From NCBI GenBank assembly GCA_017889635.1, contig JAGGAC010000004.1, positions 1 through 64,000 on the forward strand: DNA of 64,000 nucleotides, in the 5' to 3' direction. This DNA is from Bacillota bacterium. Its GTDB lineage: Bacteria; Bacillota; Negativicutes; Sporomusales; CTSoil-080. The number at the start of each line of letters is the position of its first letter. Position 1 is the first letter of the stretch. The notes below the pieces were generated by a model. The model had not been told where the DNA came from, searched no databases, and saw only the letters and a list, made by a program, of their open reading frames with translations. Position numbers and translations under genes: made by a program. This document shows, piece after piece, positions 37,215 to 45,807 of the stretch.

Positions 37215-39994
37215 TTAACCACCGTCGCACAACGTTCACAGAGTGCAGAATGTTCAGCGTCCTGACCAACGGTATCACTGTATATCCAGCAACGTTCACA
37301 CTTTGTTCCCCTAGCAGGAGTGACAACCAATGCTACTTGCACTCCATCAGCACGATAGGCGTCAGCCGGAGCCTGTTTCATTCCCTGCTGAAGTTCTACC
37401 CCAGAAACAATCAAAATAGTCGCCAAATCATCCCGGACAGCTGCCAGCCGATCATAATCTTCCCCATCGGCAAAAATGCTAACCGTAGCATCGAGCGAAT
37501 GGCCAATAACCTTTTCCCGGCGCGCATTCTCCAGCGCCTTTGTAATTTCGCCGCGCATTGCCAGTATTTTTCCCCACTTATTTTCAAGTGCCTCATCAAG
37601 ATATTCCTGATGAGCAATCGGCCATGCCGTCATCTCAACACTTTCCGGCATTCCCTTAACTTTCGGCATATGCTGCCAAACTTCCTCCGCTGTAAAAGTC
37701 AGCACCGGTGCAATTATTGCCACCGTGGTAGTAAGAATCTCATACATCACAGTCTGGGCAGCTCGTCTTTCAACCGAACTTGGCACCGAGGTGTACAGAC
37801 GATCTTTCAAGATATCCAGATATATTGAACTTAAGTCAATGGCGCAGAAGTTATGCACCGTGTGGTAAAGATGATGAAACTCATATTCTTCATAAGCCCT
37901 GGTTACTCGCTGGCGGACCTGTTCCAGACGCAAAAGCGCCCAACGGTCTATTTCCAACAACTTATCATAACCTACTTTATCGGTTTCGGGGTCAAAGTCA
38001 GCAATATTGCCGAGAATATAGCGAAAAGTATTGCGAATTTTACGATAAACCTCAGATAATTGTTTCAGAATGTCTTTAGATATACGAATATCAGCCTTAT
38101 AATCGGCAGAAGCAACCCAAAGCCGCAAAATATCTGCACCATACTGTTTAATAACATCCTGAGGCGAGATCGTGTTGCCGATTGATTTAGACATTTTCCG
38201 ACCTTCACCGTCGACAACAAACCCATGGGTAAGCACTGCTTTATACGGAGCCCTACTCCGAGTAGCAATTGATGTTAACAATGACGATTGAAACCATCCC
38301 CGATGTTGATCGCTGCCTTCCAAATAGAGGTCAGCCGGCCAAGCTAATTCCTGTCGCTCTTCTAGTACTGCAGCATGACTTGAACCGCTGTCAAACCATA
38401 CATCCATAATATCGGTTTCCTTACGGAACCCAGCGTGACCACACTCTGGACACTTAAACCCTTCTGGCAGTATTTCAGTAGCGCTATGTGCCCACCAAGC
38501 ATCAGACCCTTCGCGCCGGAACAAATCCGCTACTGCCTTAATAGTGGCATCGTTAATAATATGTTCATTGCACTTTTCGCAATAAAAAATTGGAATAGGC
38601 AAACCCCAAACACGCTGGCGAGAAATACACCAATCATGGCGATCAGCCACCATATTGTGAATCCGCTCTTCACCCCAGGCTGGAATCCACTGGATACCTT
38701 TGATAGCTTCCAAAGCGCTATCGCGAAATCCATCCACCGAAGCAAACCATTGCTCGGTAGCTCGATAAATAATTGGATTCTTGCAGCGCCAACAATGGGC
38801 ATATTGATGTTTTACAGTTCCCTTAGCAAACAAGCGCCCGCGCGAAGCTAGCTCCTTAATCACTGGCACATTGGCGTCATCAACTTTCAGCCCCTGAAAA
38901 ATACCTCCTTCAGCGGTAAAATGGCCGCTGTGGTCCACTGGATTTATTACTGGTAAACCGTATTTAGTTCCAACTTCAAAGTCTTCCTGCCCATGTCCGG
39001 GTGCGGTATGAACGCAGCCAGTACCTTGTTCCAAGGTTACATGGTCACCCAATATAATCGGTGACTGTCGATCCATAAATGGATGAGCAAAAACCATCCC
39101 TTCCAACGCCGAACCTTTTGCACTCCCCAAAACAGAGTAATCAACAAGATTATTGACCTTCATCACTGTTGCCACCAGTTCAGAGGCCAATAAATACACT
39201 TCACCGTTAACTTCGACCCAAGAGTACTCAAGTTCAGGATTTATAGCAATCGCCACATTTGCCGGCATCGTCCATGGAGTTGTTGTCCAGATAATAGCGT
39301 ATACATTTACGGCATCTATACCTGTTGGAAGCTGCCCTTTATCATCCACTAGCGGAAACTTAACATAAATTGAATGTGATTTTTTTTCTGCATACTCAAT
39401 TTCCGCTTCCGCAAGAGCCGTTTCGCAAGAAGTGCACCAGTAAACCGACTTCAACCCTTTATAAATATGGCCTTTTTGGGCCATTTCACCAAAAACCTCA
39501 ATCTGTTTTGCTTCATACTCCGGCTTTAGCGTAACATACGAATTATCCCAATCAGCCCCAACACCCAGTCGTTTAAAATCTTCCCGTTGTATATCAACAT
39601 ATTTCAAAGCATAATTTTTACATTCCATCCTCAAGGCCAATGGATCAAGCTCATGGCGGTTAAGGCCTAAAATTTTGATTGCCGCATGCTCGATCGGAAG
39701 TCCATGGGTATCCCATCCTGGAATATATGGAGTACAAAATCCCTGAAGTGATTTATATTTTATAATAATATCCTTCAATATCTTATTTAGCGCATGACCA
39801 ATATGAATATTACCGTTAGCATAAGGCGGCCCATCATGCAGGATAAACTTTGGCTTATTCGCAGCAGCTTTCAATTTTTCCTGATAAATTCGCTTATCTT
39901 CCCAATACTTTAAAAGTTCCGGTTCCCGCTCCGGCAAATTAGCCCGCATTGGAAAATCAGTTTGAGGCAAATTTAATGTTTTTGCGTAATCCAA
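37205..39994 (-). CDS. ileS: Isoleucyl-tRNA synthetase
   Basis: Charges tRNA-Ile and edits Val. The 929-residue protein has the HIGH motif in GNIHIGHALN (about 60), the editing domain (about 190-390), KMSKS in GRKMSKSIGN (about 600), and the zinc-binding C-terminus CERCW plus CERC. It is the bacterial IleS1 type. The TTG start at 39994 has GGAGGTG 9 bases upstream. It is controlled by a T-box leader, and the stop overlaps the shared terminator. Confidence 0.98.
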   Translation of the reverse strand: MDYAKTLNLPQTDFPMRANLPEREPELLKYWEDKRIYQEKLKAAANKPKFILHDGPPYANGNIHIGHALNKILKDIIIKYKSLQGFCTPYIPGWDTHGLPIEHAAIKILGLNRHELDPLALRMECKNYALKYVDIQREDFKRLGVGADWDNSYVTLKPEYEAKQIEVFGEMAQKGHIYKGLKSVYWCTSCETALAEAEIEYAEKKSHSIYVKFPLVDDKGQLPTGIDAVNVYAIIWTTTPWTMPANVAIAINPELEYSWVEVNGEVYLLASELVATVMKVNNLVDYSVLGSAKGSALEGMVFAHPFMDRQSPIILGDHVTLEQGTGCVHTAPGHGQEDFEVGTKYGLPVINPVDHSGHFTAEGGIFQGLKVDDANVPVIKELASRGRLFAKGTVKHQYAHCWRCKNPIIYRATEQWFASVDGFRDSALEAIKGIQWIPAWGEERIHNMVADRHDWCISRQRVWGLPIPIFYCEKCNEHIINDATIKAVADLFRREGSDAWWAHSATEILPEGFKCPECGHAGFRKETDIMDVWFDSGSSHAAVLEERQELAWPADLYLEGSDQHRGWFQSSLLTSIATRSRAPYKAVLTHGFVVDGEGRKMSKSIGNTISPQDVIKQYGADILRLWVASADYKADIRISKDILKQLSEVYRKIRNTFRYILGNIADFDPETDKVGYDKLLEIDRWALLRLEQVRQRVTRAYEEYEFHHLYHTVHNFCAIDLSSIYLDILKDRLYTSVPSSVERRAAQTVMYEILTTTVAIIAPVLTFTAEEVWQHMPKVKGMPESVEMTAWPIAHQEYLDEALENKWGKILAMRGEITKALENARREKVIGHSLDATVSIFADGEDYDRLAAVRDDLATILIVSGVELQQGMKQAPADAYRADGVQVALVVTPARGTKCERCWIYSDTVGQDAEHSALCERCATVVKQL

Positions 39995-40018
39995 AAATAC
40001 CCACCTCCAAAAATAATA

Positions 40019-40240
40019 AAAAACCTCTATCCCTAAGGGACGAGGTTATATTCCCGTGGTACCACCCTAATTGCTCATATACGCCACTTAATACCTTGTA
40101 ACGTCAGTAATACGGCGAATCCTACTTATTATTCTTCAGTTCGCAGTTCAGGAGGGATATTCGCCGAATAAAACTTACTAGGCTTCCACCACCCCTAGCT
40201 CGCTGAAAACTTTTGACCGGTTACTATCTCCATCATCACT
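40019..40240 (-). promoter_or_regulatory. T-box leader of ileS
   Basis: Minus-strand leader with the T-box AGGGTGGTACCACGGGAA (40068-40049) and a downstream terminator stem AACCTC/GAGGTT (40048-40019) followed by a T run. Upstream lies stem I, with GAATATCCCTCC holding an ATC (Ile) specifier codon (about 40158-40156). Uncharged tRNA-Ile pairing should prevent the terminator. Confidence 0.92.
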
Positions 40241-40271
40241 TTTTACATATATTCAGTTGAATATGAAACAT

Positions 40272-40300
40272 ATTATATAAAACTTCTTGCAATTAGTCAA
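40272..40300 (-). promoter_or_regulatory. ileS T-box promoter
   Basis: Minus strand: TTGACT (40300-40295), a 17-base spacer and TATAAT (40277-40272). The -35 box overlaps the stop codon of the upstream gene. Confidence 0.7.
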
Positions 40301-40614
40301 ATTTTATCTAAAACAGCCTTATCTAAAACAGCAAAGAAACCGTCTCTATCTAAACCGGTTATTTTTATAATCTTTTCACGACTTTTCTGTCCGCTAACAA
40401 TCGTCACATGGCTTTTACCCACAGAAAAAAGTGCAGCAAAGAACGCTATACAAGCCGAATTGGCTGCGCCCTCCACCGGCGGAGAAGTCAGCGCAAGCTT
40501 TAAACTGTCGCCAATCATTCCTAATATAGCATTTCGACTGGCACGTGGCTGCACTTTAACCTTAACAGTAATGCCGCCCTGAAATTCTCGACAATCAAGA
40601 GCTTCCAGCCTCAA
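40297..40614 (-). CDS. DUF167 (YggU) family protein
   Basis: A 105-residue single-domain protein of the YggU group: VKVQPRASRNAI, SPPVEGAANSACI and the KSHVTIVSGQKSREKIIKI region mark the family. Its biochemical role is not established. It is the last gene of the yggS-to-yggU operon. The TTG start at 40614 lies 2 bases after the divIVA stop; a weak GAGGA site is 12 bases upstream. Confidence 0.82.
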   Translation of the reverse strand: MRLEALDCREFQGGITVKVKVQPRASRNAILGMIGDSLKLALTSPPVEGAANSACIAFFAALFSVGKSHVTIVSGQKSREKIIKITGLDRDGFFAVLDKAVLDKI

Positions 40615-40616
40615 AA

Positions 40617-41069
40617 TTAATTATCATCCTCTTCTTCAGTCTGTAATAATTCCAGTTGAGCCTGAATCAAAGTCCGTATCCTGGCCCGATATACCTGAGA
40701 CTGCTTTTTGAGTTCATCATATTCAGCATTAGCACGTCGAACCTTTGATGTCGCTTCTTCCAACAGCTTCTGGGCCCGAACTTGTGCTTCTTTTAGAATC
40801 AGTTCCGTTTCCTTCTTGGCGTTTAGTTTTACATCCTCTGCCGTTTCCTGGGCAATTACTAATGTATTGTGAAGCGTACTTTCCATATGTTGATAATGCT
40901 CTAATTTACCATTCAAGCGATCAAGTGTTTCTTTCAGTTCAAGATTATCTCGGTATAGCTTCTCGTAGTCTCTGACAACCTGTTCCAAGAAAATGTCTAC
41001 ATCTTCCTCGTTAAAACCACGAAAGCTCCTCTTGAAATCTTTATTGTGAATATCCATCGGTGTTAACAT
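40617..41069 (-). CDS. divIVA: DivIVA-domain septum/pole protein
   Basis: A 150-residue protein that binds curved membrane. Its N-terminal DivIVA motif is MLTPMDIHNKDFKRSFRGFNEEDVDIFL, written here in order as LTPMDI then KDFKRSFRGFN, followed by coiled coil with heptad-like Leu/Ala spacing (about 35-140) and a highly acidic tail. It sits in the sepF/ylmH cluster, as in other Firmicutes. ATG 41069 follows AGGAGG. Confidence 0.94.
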   Translation of the reverse strand: MLTPMDIHNKDFKRSFRGFNEEDVDIFLEQVVRDYEKLYRDNLELKETLDRLNGKLEHYQHMESTLHNTLVIAQETAEDVKLNAKKETELILKEAQVRAQKLLEEATSKVRRANAEYDELKKQSQVYRARIRTLIQAQLELLQTEEEDDN

Positions 41070-41085
41070 CTCACCCCTCCTCTCC

Positions 41086-41871
41086 TTATATAAACCGTTT
41101 CAACAATACGCTAATACGGCCTTTTTTTGTTTGTCCTAGCACCTCAGAAACTTCGACTCGTCCACGACCACGCATAGAAATTATGTCTCCTGCTTTAACA
41201 AACTGAGCTGCACTTTTGGCATCCTGCCAGTTAACTTTAACTTTATCTGCAGCAATTTCTCCAGACATCTTCGTCCGTGAAGTTCCGAACCCAGCCGCAG
41301 CCACTACATCCAGTCTGAGAGATGCTACCGTATTTCTAATCTCCTTGACTCGTTCCTCCCGGGGCGCAATATCAGTAAGCGCCAGCGGCTCTATTTCCAC
41401 TGGCGCCACGCCTATTTTTAACAAATTACGACTGATAAAATCAGCCATAGCTGTTTCACATACGATTTGACAGCCATTAGTACCCATAATAATATCGCCA
41501 ATTACTTCCCGTTTCAAACCCAAACCAAGAACAGCACCCAGTACGTCCCTGTGGGAAATCTGAAAATAACGGACATCTACATTAAGAGACAACGCAGCTA
41601 TTCCGAAATCAATACTACCAGGAAAATCATCCTCAACAAATGCAGCCTTTACTCTCTCCGCTCCACAGAATCCTCCGTCAGTCTCAAGTTTGATACGTTC
41701 ATAATGAGCTACTATTGTCTCGGCAATACTATAGCCATGTGGATCAATAAATTCACTGACCCTATACTTACGGGATCTAAGCGCCCCCTCAGCTAAATCA
41801 GTAAGCCGAGCTGCCAGTTCGAAGTCGCCCCCATCTCGGTAATAACGCAAAATTTTATCCCGTTCACTCAT
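41086..41871 (-). CDS. ylmH: YlmH-type S4-domain RNA-binding protein
   Basis: A 261-residue protein with N-terminal part of unknown fold (about 1-170) and an S4 RNA-binding domain (about 180-255; RLDVVAAAGFGTSRTKMSGEI, then VKVNWQDAKS and ISMRGRGRVEV). YlmH is known to bind stalled large ribosomal subunits in the ribosome-rescue pathway. The ATG overlaps the proC stop (ATGA). Confidence 0.9.
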   Translation of the reverse strand: MSERDKILRYYRDGGDFELAARLTDLAEGALRSRKYRVSEFIDPHGYSIAETIVAHYERIKLETDGGFCGAERVKAAFVEDDFPGSIDFGIAALSLNVDVRYFQISHRDVLGAVLGLGLKREVIGDIIMGTNGCQIVCETAMADFISRNLLKIGVAPVEIEPLALTDIAPREERVKEIRNTVASLRLDVVAAAGFGTSRTKMSGEIAADKVKVNWQDAKSAAQFVKAGDIISMRGRGRVEVSEVLGQTKKGRISVLLKRFI

Positions 41872-42680
41872 TTCGTCCCCATCTCCCGAGAACGTTCTGC
41901 TGCCGCTACCACAGCATCAATTAGGGCAGCGCGCACACTCCTTTGTTCCAGTACATGAACCCCCGCAATAGATGTTCCTCCCGGTGATGTAACCATATCC
42001 CGCAGTTTTGCTGGATGTTCACCGGTTTCCAGCACCATTTTAGCCGCTCCCAAAAGAGTCTGAGCAGCTAACGTCAATGCCATCTGGCGAGGCAAACCAA
42101 CTCTCACACCAGCATCAGACAATGCATCAATAAGTACATATGCAAACGATGGACCACTACCAGATAAACCAGTAACAGCATCCATGGCACTCTCATTTAC
42201 TATTACCACCCGGCCAACAGAAGCAAAAACGGTAGCCGCCAAATCCCCCATCGCAGTTGTAGCATAACTGCCTAAAGCAACGGCCGACATTCCCGCTCCT
42301 ACCGCTACAGGAGTATTAGGCATTACCCGTATAACAGGCACGCCCGGCAATTTAGCCTCTAAAACTGCGATAGTAATTCCAGCAGCAATTGATACAACTA
42401 CAGTTGTTTTTTTAGTTGACGAGGCAATTTCGTCCAAAACGCCACTAATAACCTGAGGCTTGACTGCCAAAAACAAGACATCGGCTTGGTTAGACACAGC
42501 TTTACTATCAAGCGATGTTCTTACACCAAAAGTATTAGCTAAAAAACTCAAACGCTCCTCTGAAACATCACTAACAACGATTCGCTCCGCTGCCACTAAC
42601 TTAGCAGTAAGCATACCTCGAATTAAAGCCTCGGCCATTGCTCCGCCGCCGATAATCCCGATTATTTTATTATTCAACAT
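41868..42680 (-). CDS. proC: Pyrroline-5-carboxylate reductase
   Basis: NAD(P)H-dependent final step of proline synthesis. The 270-residue protein has the dinucleotide fold IGIIGGGAMAEALI, the RVMPNTPVAVGAGMSA motif, and the C-terminal signature GSGPSFAYVLIDA and DMVTSPGGTSIAG. It sits among division genes, as frequently seen in Firmicutes. ATG 42680 follows AGGAGG. Confidence 0.96.
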   Translation of the reverse strand: MLNNKIIGIIGGGAMAEALIRGMLTAKLVAAERIVVSDVSEERLSFLANTFGVRTSLDSKAVSNQADVLFLAVKPQVISGVLDEIASSTKKTTVVVSIAAGITIAVLEAKLPGVPVIRVMPNTPVAVGAGMSAVALGSYATTAMGDLAATVFASVGRVVIVNESAMDAVTGLSGSGPSFAYVLIDALSDAGVRVGLPRQMALTLAAQTLLGAAKMVLETGEHPAKLRDMVTSPGGTSIAGVHVLEQRSVRAALIDAVVAAAERSREMGTK

Positions 42681-42712
42681 AATATTCCTCCTGCATCCGG
42701 CGACCTAAACCT

Positions 42713-43141
42713 CTACCGCTTGCTATTCCAAGGTAAAAACGACTTATCACTTTCCTCTCGAGAGCTATAAGCGACATCAACATTATTCGGCGCGCACAGA
42801 AATATATTGTTCCCAATTTTTTGAATACTGCCGTTCAGAGCATAAGTTGTCCCACTAACAAAGTCAACAATTCGTTTTGCTATTTCATTATCGGCATTTT
42901 CCAAATTTACCACCACAGGCTTACGGCTTTTCAGGTGTTCAGCCACATGCTGCGCATCATCAAAAGTACTAGGATCAACCACCATCACTCTCATTTGTTT
43001 TGGCAACGCATTCAAATTAACCAGATTGCCTTTTTTAGTTTTTGGCTCATATTCATCCTGCCTGAGTGTGCTTTCTTCCCCTACAGCATCCTCAGCTTCA
43101 AAAAGTCCCAAACCACCCCAAACCTTCTCAATAAACTTCAT
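42713..43141 (-). CDS. sepF: Cell division protein SepF
   Basis: A 142-residue SepF that aligns FtsZ filaments and tethers them to the membrane. The N-terminal amphipathic helix (MKFIEKVWGGLGLFE) is the membrane anchor; the core (about 45-130) has VMVVDPSTFDDAQHVAEHLK and VNLENADNEIAKRIVDFVSG, both SepF signatures. Located downstream of yggS. ATG 43141 has GGAGG 11 bases away. Confidence 0.95.
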   Translation of the reverse strand: MKFIEKVWGGLGLFEAEDAVGEESTLRQDEYEPKTKKGNLVNLNALPKQMRVMVVDPSTFDDAQHVAEHLKSRKPVVVNLENADNEIAKRIVDFVSGTTYALNGSIQKIGNNIFLCAPNNVDVAYSSREESDKSFLPWNSKR

Positions 43142-43162
43142 GTCCTATGGTACCTCCTTTTT

Positions 43163-43861
43163 TTAATCGCGCGACCCAAAAATACCGGTGCCAACCCTTA
43201 TCAGATTAGATCCCTCTTCCACAGCGACGATAAAATCATTAGTCATACCCATCGAAAGCCACTCGATACTAGTATTGGGGAGGCTTACAGCCTTCAATTC
43301 CATAAATAACTGATACATTTCCTTAAACACCGGCCGAGCAGCCTCTGCATCATCGTAATACGGCGCTATCGTCATTAGTCCACATAGCCGAACATTTTCC
43401 AGAACTGAAGTAATGCGTACAAGTTCTTTTAAGTCTCCCGGAGCCACTCCAAACTTGGTGTCTTCCCCAGCTGCATTTACCTGGATTAAAACATCCTGAC
43501 GTTTGCCAATTTTACCTGCGACCCGATCAATTTCCAAAACCAGTCGTTCACTATCCACAGAATGGATTAGATCAAACTGCGGCACAGCTTGCTGGACCTT
43601 GTTTGTCTGCAGATGACCAATCAAATGCCATTCTGGCTTACGTTCCAAGATTTTAGCTTTTATTAAGGCTTCCTGCACCCTGTTTTCGCCAATTGACCAT
43701 GCTCCAGCGTCAATTGCTTCTCGAACAAGCGCAGCATCCTGGTTTTTTGTAACAGCAACCAATTTCACAGCACAACCTGTCCCGATTACGTCCTTATGCC
43801 GCCGAGTCAGGGCAGTGTGCACACTCTCGTTAATGTTATCTAGATTTTTGGCAATTGCCAC
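43163..43861 (-). CDS. yggS: YggS/YlmE pyridoxal-phosphate homeostasis protein
   Basis: A PLP-binding TIM-barrel protein that buffers cofactor levels. It carries KLVAVTKNQD with the PLP lysine, GENRVQEALIKA, WHLIGHLQTNK, and MTIAPYYD and LSMGMTNDF phosphate loops. I chose GTG 43861, which has GGAGG 8 bases upstream and gives MAIAKNLD; ATG 43882 has only a poor site. First gene of the operon, behind a promoter at 43932-43961. Confidence 0.92.
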   Translation of the reverse strand: MAIAKNLDNINESVHTALTRRHKDVIGTGCAVKLVAVTKNQDAALVREAIDAGAWSIGENRVQEALIKAKILERKPEWHLIGHLQTNKVQQAVPQFDLIHSVDSERLVLEIDRVAGKIGKRQDVLIQVNAAGEDTKFGVAPGDLKELVRITSVLENVRLCGLMTIAPYYDDAEAARPVFKEMYQLFMELKAVSLPNTSIEWLSMGMTNDFIVAVEEGSNLIRVGTGIFGSRD

Positions 43862-44259
43862 GGATAATTCCTCCAATGACATAATATAGTATTCGCCTAT
43901 TAATAATTTTTTCCTCTTACACTCTGGTTTTATTATACTTTTTTATGTTTATGTTTATCAATACTTTTTAACACTAAAGCCTTGTGGATTCTCATACAAA
44001 TTACTTAGGCAAAGGCATTAACAATGGGATTTTATACCGCAAAAATAAGACTATAGTCCTAGTCTGACAATCATCAGTAAACTTACTTTTATTACTGTGG
44101 AGCCCATAAGATAATATTGCTTAATTTTAACTATGTTTGGTAACATTATTCCTATAAGTAAACTTCTTACTCAAACCTAATTAAATTATATTACTAACCG
44201 ATAATTGAAAAAACATATTCACTATACAATATCGCACTCTAGGAGGTTATAGATATAAT
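43862..44259. other. Divergent intergenic region
   Basis: This roughly 400-base gap contains the yggS promoter, one small palindrome (GACTATAGTC at 44049-44058, followed by a second partial arm) and otherwise AT-rich sequence. I see no other gene. Confidence 0.5.
43932..43961 (-). promoter_or_regulatory. Promoter of the yggS-sepF-proC-ylmH-divIVA-yggU operon
   Basis: Minus strand: TTGATA (43961-43956), an 18-base spacer and TATAAT (43937-43932), about 70 bases upstream of yggS. Confidence 0.65.
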
Positions 44260-45675
44260 ATGCAAAAAAATTCCCACCACAACCAATGGTTAGTACTTGG
44301 AGTTACCGCTATAGGCACATTTATGTCCACCTTAGACTCCAGCATTGTTAACGTTGCGTTACCATCAATCACTAACTGGTTTCAAGTTGACCTCACACTA
44401 GCTCAATGGGTAGTATCAGCATACCTATTAGTTATCTCTAGCCTATTGCCGATATTCGGACGGGCTGGTGACATTTACGGACAGCGCCTAGTCTATACCT
44501 CTGGATTTATTGTTTTTACCGCCAGTTCCGCAGCATGTGGATTTTCTAGTAGCATTCTTCTCCTTATCGCCTCCCGAGTTTTCCAGGCAATTGGTGCATC
44601 AATGCTGATGGCCAACGCGCCGGCCATAGTTGCCAAAACATTTTCGCCTGCTTTACGCGGTCGCGCACTTGGTATTGTCGGCTCAGTAGTCGCTCTGGGA
44701 ACCATGACTGGCCCTAGCCTCGGCGGAATACTTATCGGCGCTTTCGGCTGGGAGGCCATTTTCTATGTCAATATCCCCATTGGCATTGCCGGATTTATCC
44801 TTGGACGTTTCATTCTGCCTGTTGGCAAGAAACGGCATGACGAATCCTTCGATGTTGTTGGTGCTAGCCTATTCTCCCTAGGCATATGTAGTCTTCTCCT
44901 CGTGTTAAGCCACGGAGGAGATTGGGGTTGGACCTCACATCGGGTTACTAGCGGCATATTGTTGGCTTTTATTTCCCTACTTTTCTTCATACGGGTAGAA
45001 AAACAAATCAACCACCCCATGATTGATTTGACTTTATTTCACAACTGGCCCTTTTTGGCCGGAAATTTATCTGGGCTACTTTCATTCATGACAATGTCCA
45101 GTAACTTAATTCTGCTACCCTTTTATCTCAGCACAATCCTACAATTAAATCCAACCCATATCGGATTACTAATTACTCCCTTTCCCTTAGTAATGGGTAT
45201 TACTGCCCCACTCAGCGGTTACCTGTCGGAAAAAATCAGCCCGGTAATATTAACAACCTGCGGTTTGACTATCACAGCAGCAGGACTAGTCTTTTTAGCC
45301 AACCTAGGACCAGAGACAGCCCTCTGGCAAGTAGCAGTAATACAAGCAGTACTAGGTATTGGTAATGGCCTTTTCCAGGCACCAAATAACAACAGTATCA
45401 TAAGTTCGGTAGAACAAAGTAAAGCAGGCATTGCCGGTAGCCTCAATGCTCTGACACGCAATATTGGAATGGTTATTGGCACCGCTATAGCGGTGTCAAT
45501 ATTCGAAAACCGACGTCATTATCTTCTGGCTAGTATAGCTCAACCAGATCTTTCCCAAAATACTACTGCCTTTTTATCTGCCTATCACACCGCCCTATTG
45601 ACAGGTGCAGCTTTTGCAGTCCTTGCTGCGGCCATCTCCCTTAACCGCCGTGGTCACGTCAAGGTAAAATCGTAG
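44260..45675 (+). CDS. DHA2-family MFS multidrug exporter
   Basis: A 471-residue exporter with 14 predicted helices (EmrB/QacA type). Motif D1 is TLDSSIVNVALPSI, motif A GRAGDIYGQRLVY, and motif C GTMTGPSLGGILI, all typical of drug:proton antiporters. No adaptor (EmrA-like) gene is adjacent. ATG 44260 has AGGAGG 13 bases upstream, a wide gap. It ends in a shared terminator with the convergent protease gene. Confidence 0.9.
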   Translation: MQKNSHHNQWLVLGVTAIGTFMSTLDSSIVNVALPSITNWFQVDLTLAQWVVSAYLLVISSLLPIFGRAGDIYGQRLVYTSGFIVFTASSAACGFSSSILLLIASRVFQAIGASMLMANAPAIVAKTFSPALRGRALGIVGSVVALGTMTGPSLGGILIGAFGWEAIFYVNIPIGIAGFILGRFILPVGKKRHDESFDVVGASLFSLGICSLLLVLSHGGDWGWTSHRVTSGILLAFISLLFFIRVEKQINHPMIDLTLFHNWPFLAGNLSGLLSFMTMSSNLILLPFYLSTILQLNPTHIGLLITPFPLVMGITAPLSGYLSEKISPVILTTCGLTITAAGLVFLANLGPETALWQVAVIQAVLGIGNGLFQAPNNNSIISSVEQSKAGIAGSLNALTRNIGMVIGTAIAVSIFENRRHYLLASIAQPDLSQNTTAFLSAYHTALLTGAAFAVLAAAISLNRRGHVKVKS

Positions 45676-45752
45676 TACTATTTTATCTTACTAATCGATT
45701 TTTAATCGCCGCTCCTTCCATAATGCAATTCATATTGTCAAAAACTCATCTT

Positions 45753-45790
45753 CTAACAAAAAACCACCGTTAGCGGTGGTTTTTTGTTAG
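45753..45790. terminator. Bidirectional terminator between the exporter and FtsH-like genes
   Basis: A perfect 17-base stem (CTAACAAAAAACCACCG and its complement) with a TTAG loop lies between two convergent stops; A and T runs provide T tracts on both strands. Confidence 0.9.
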
Positions 45791-45807
45791 AAATCTAAAA
45801 TTCAGTT

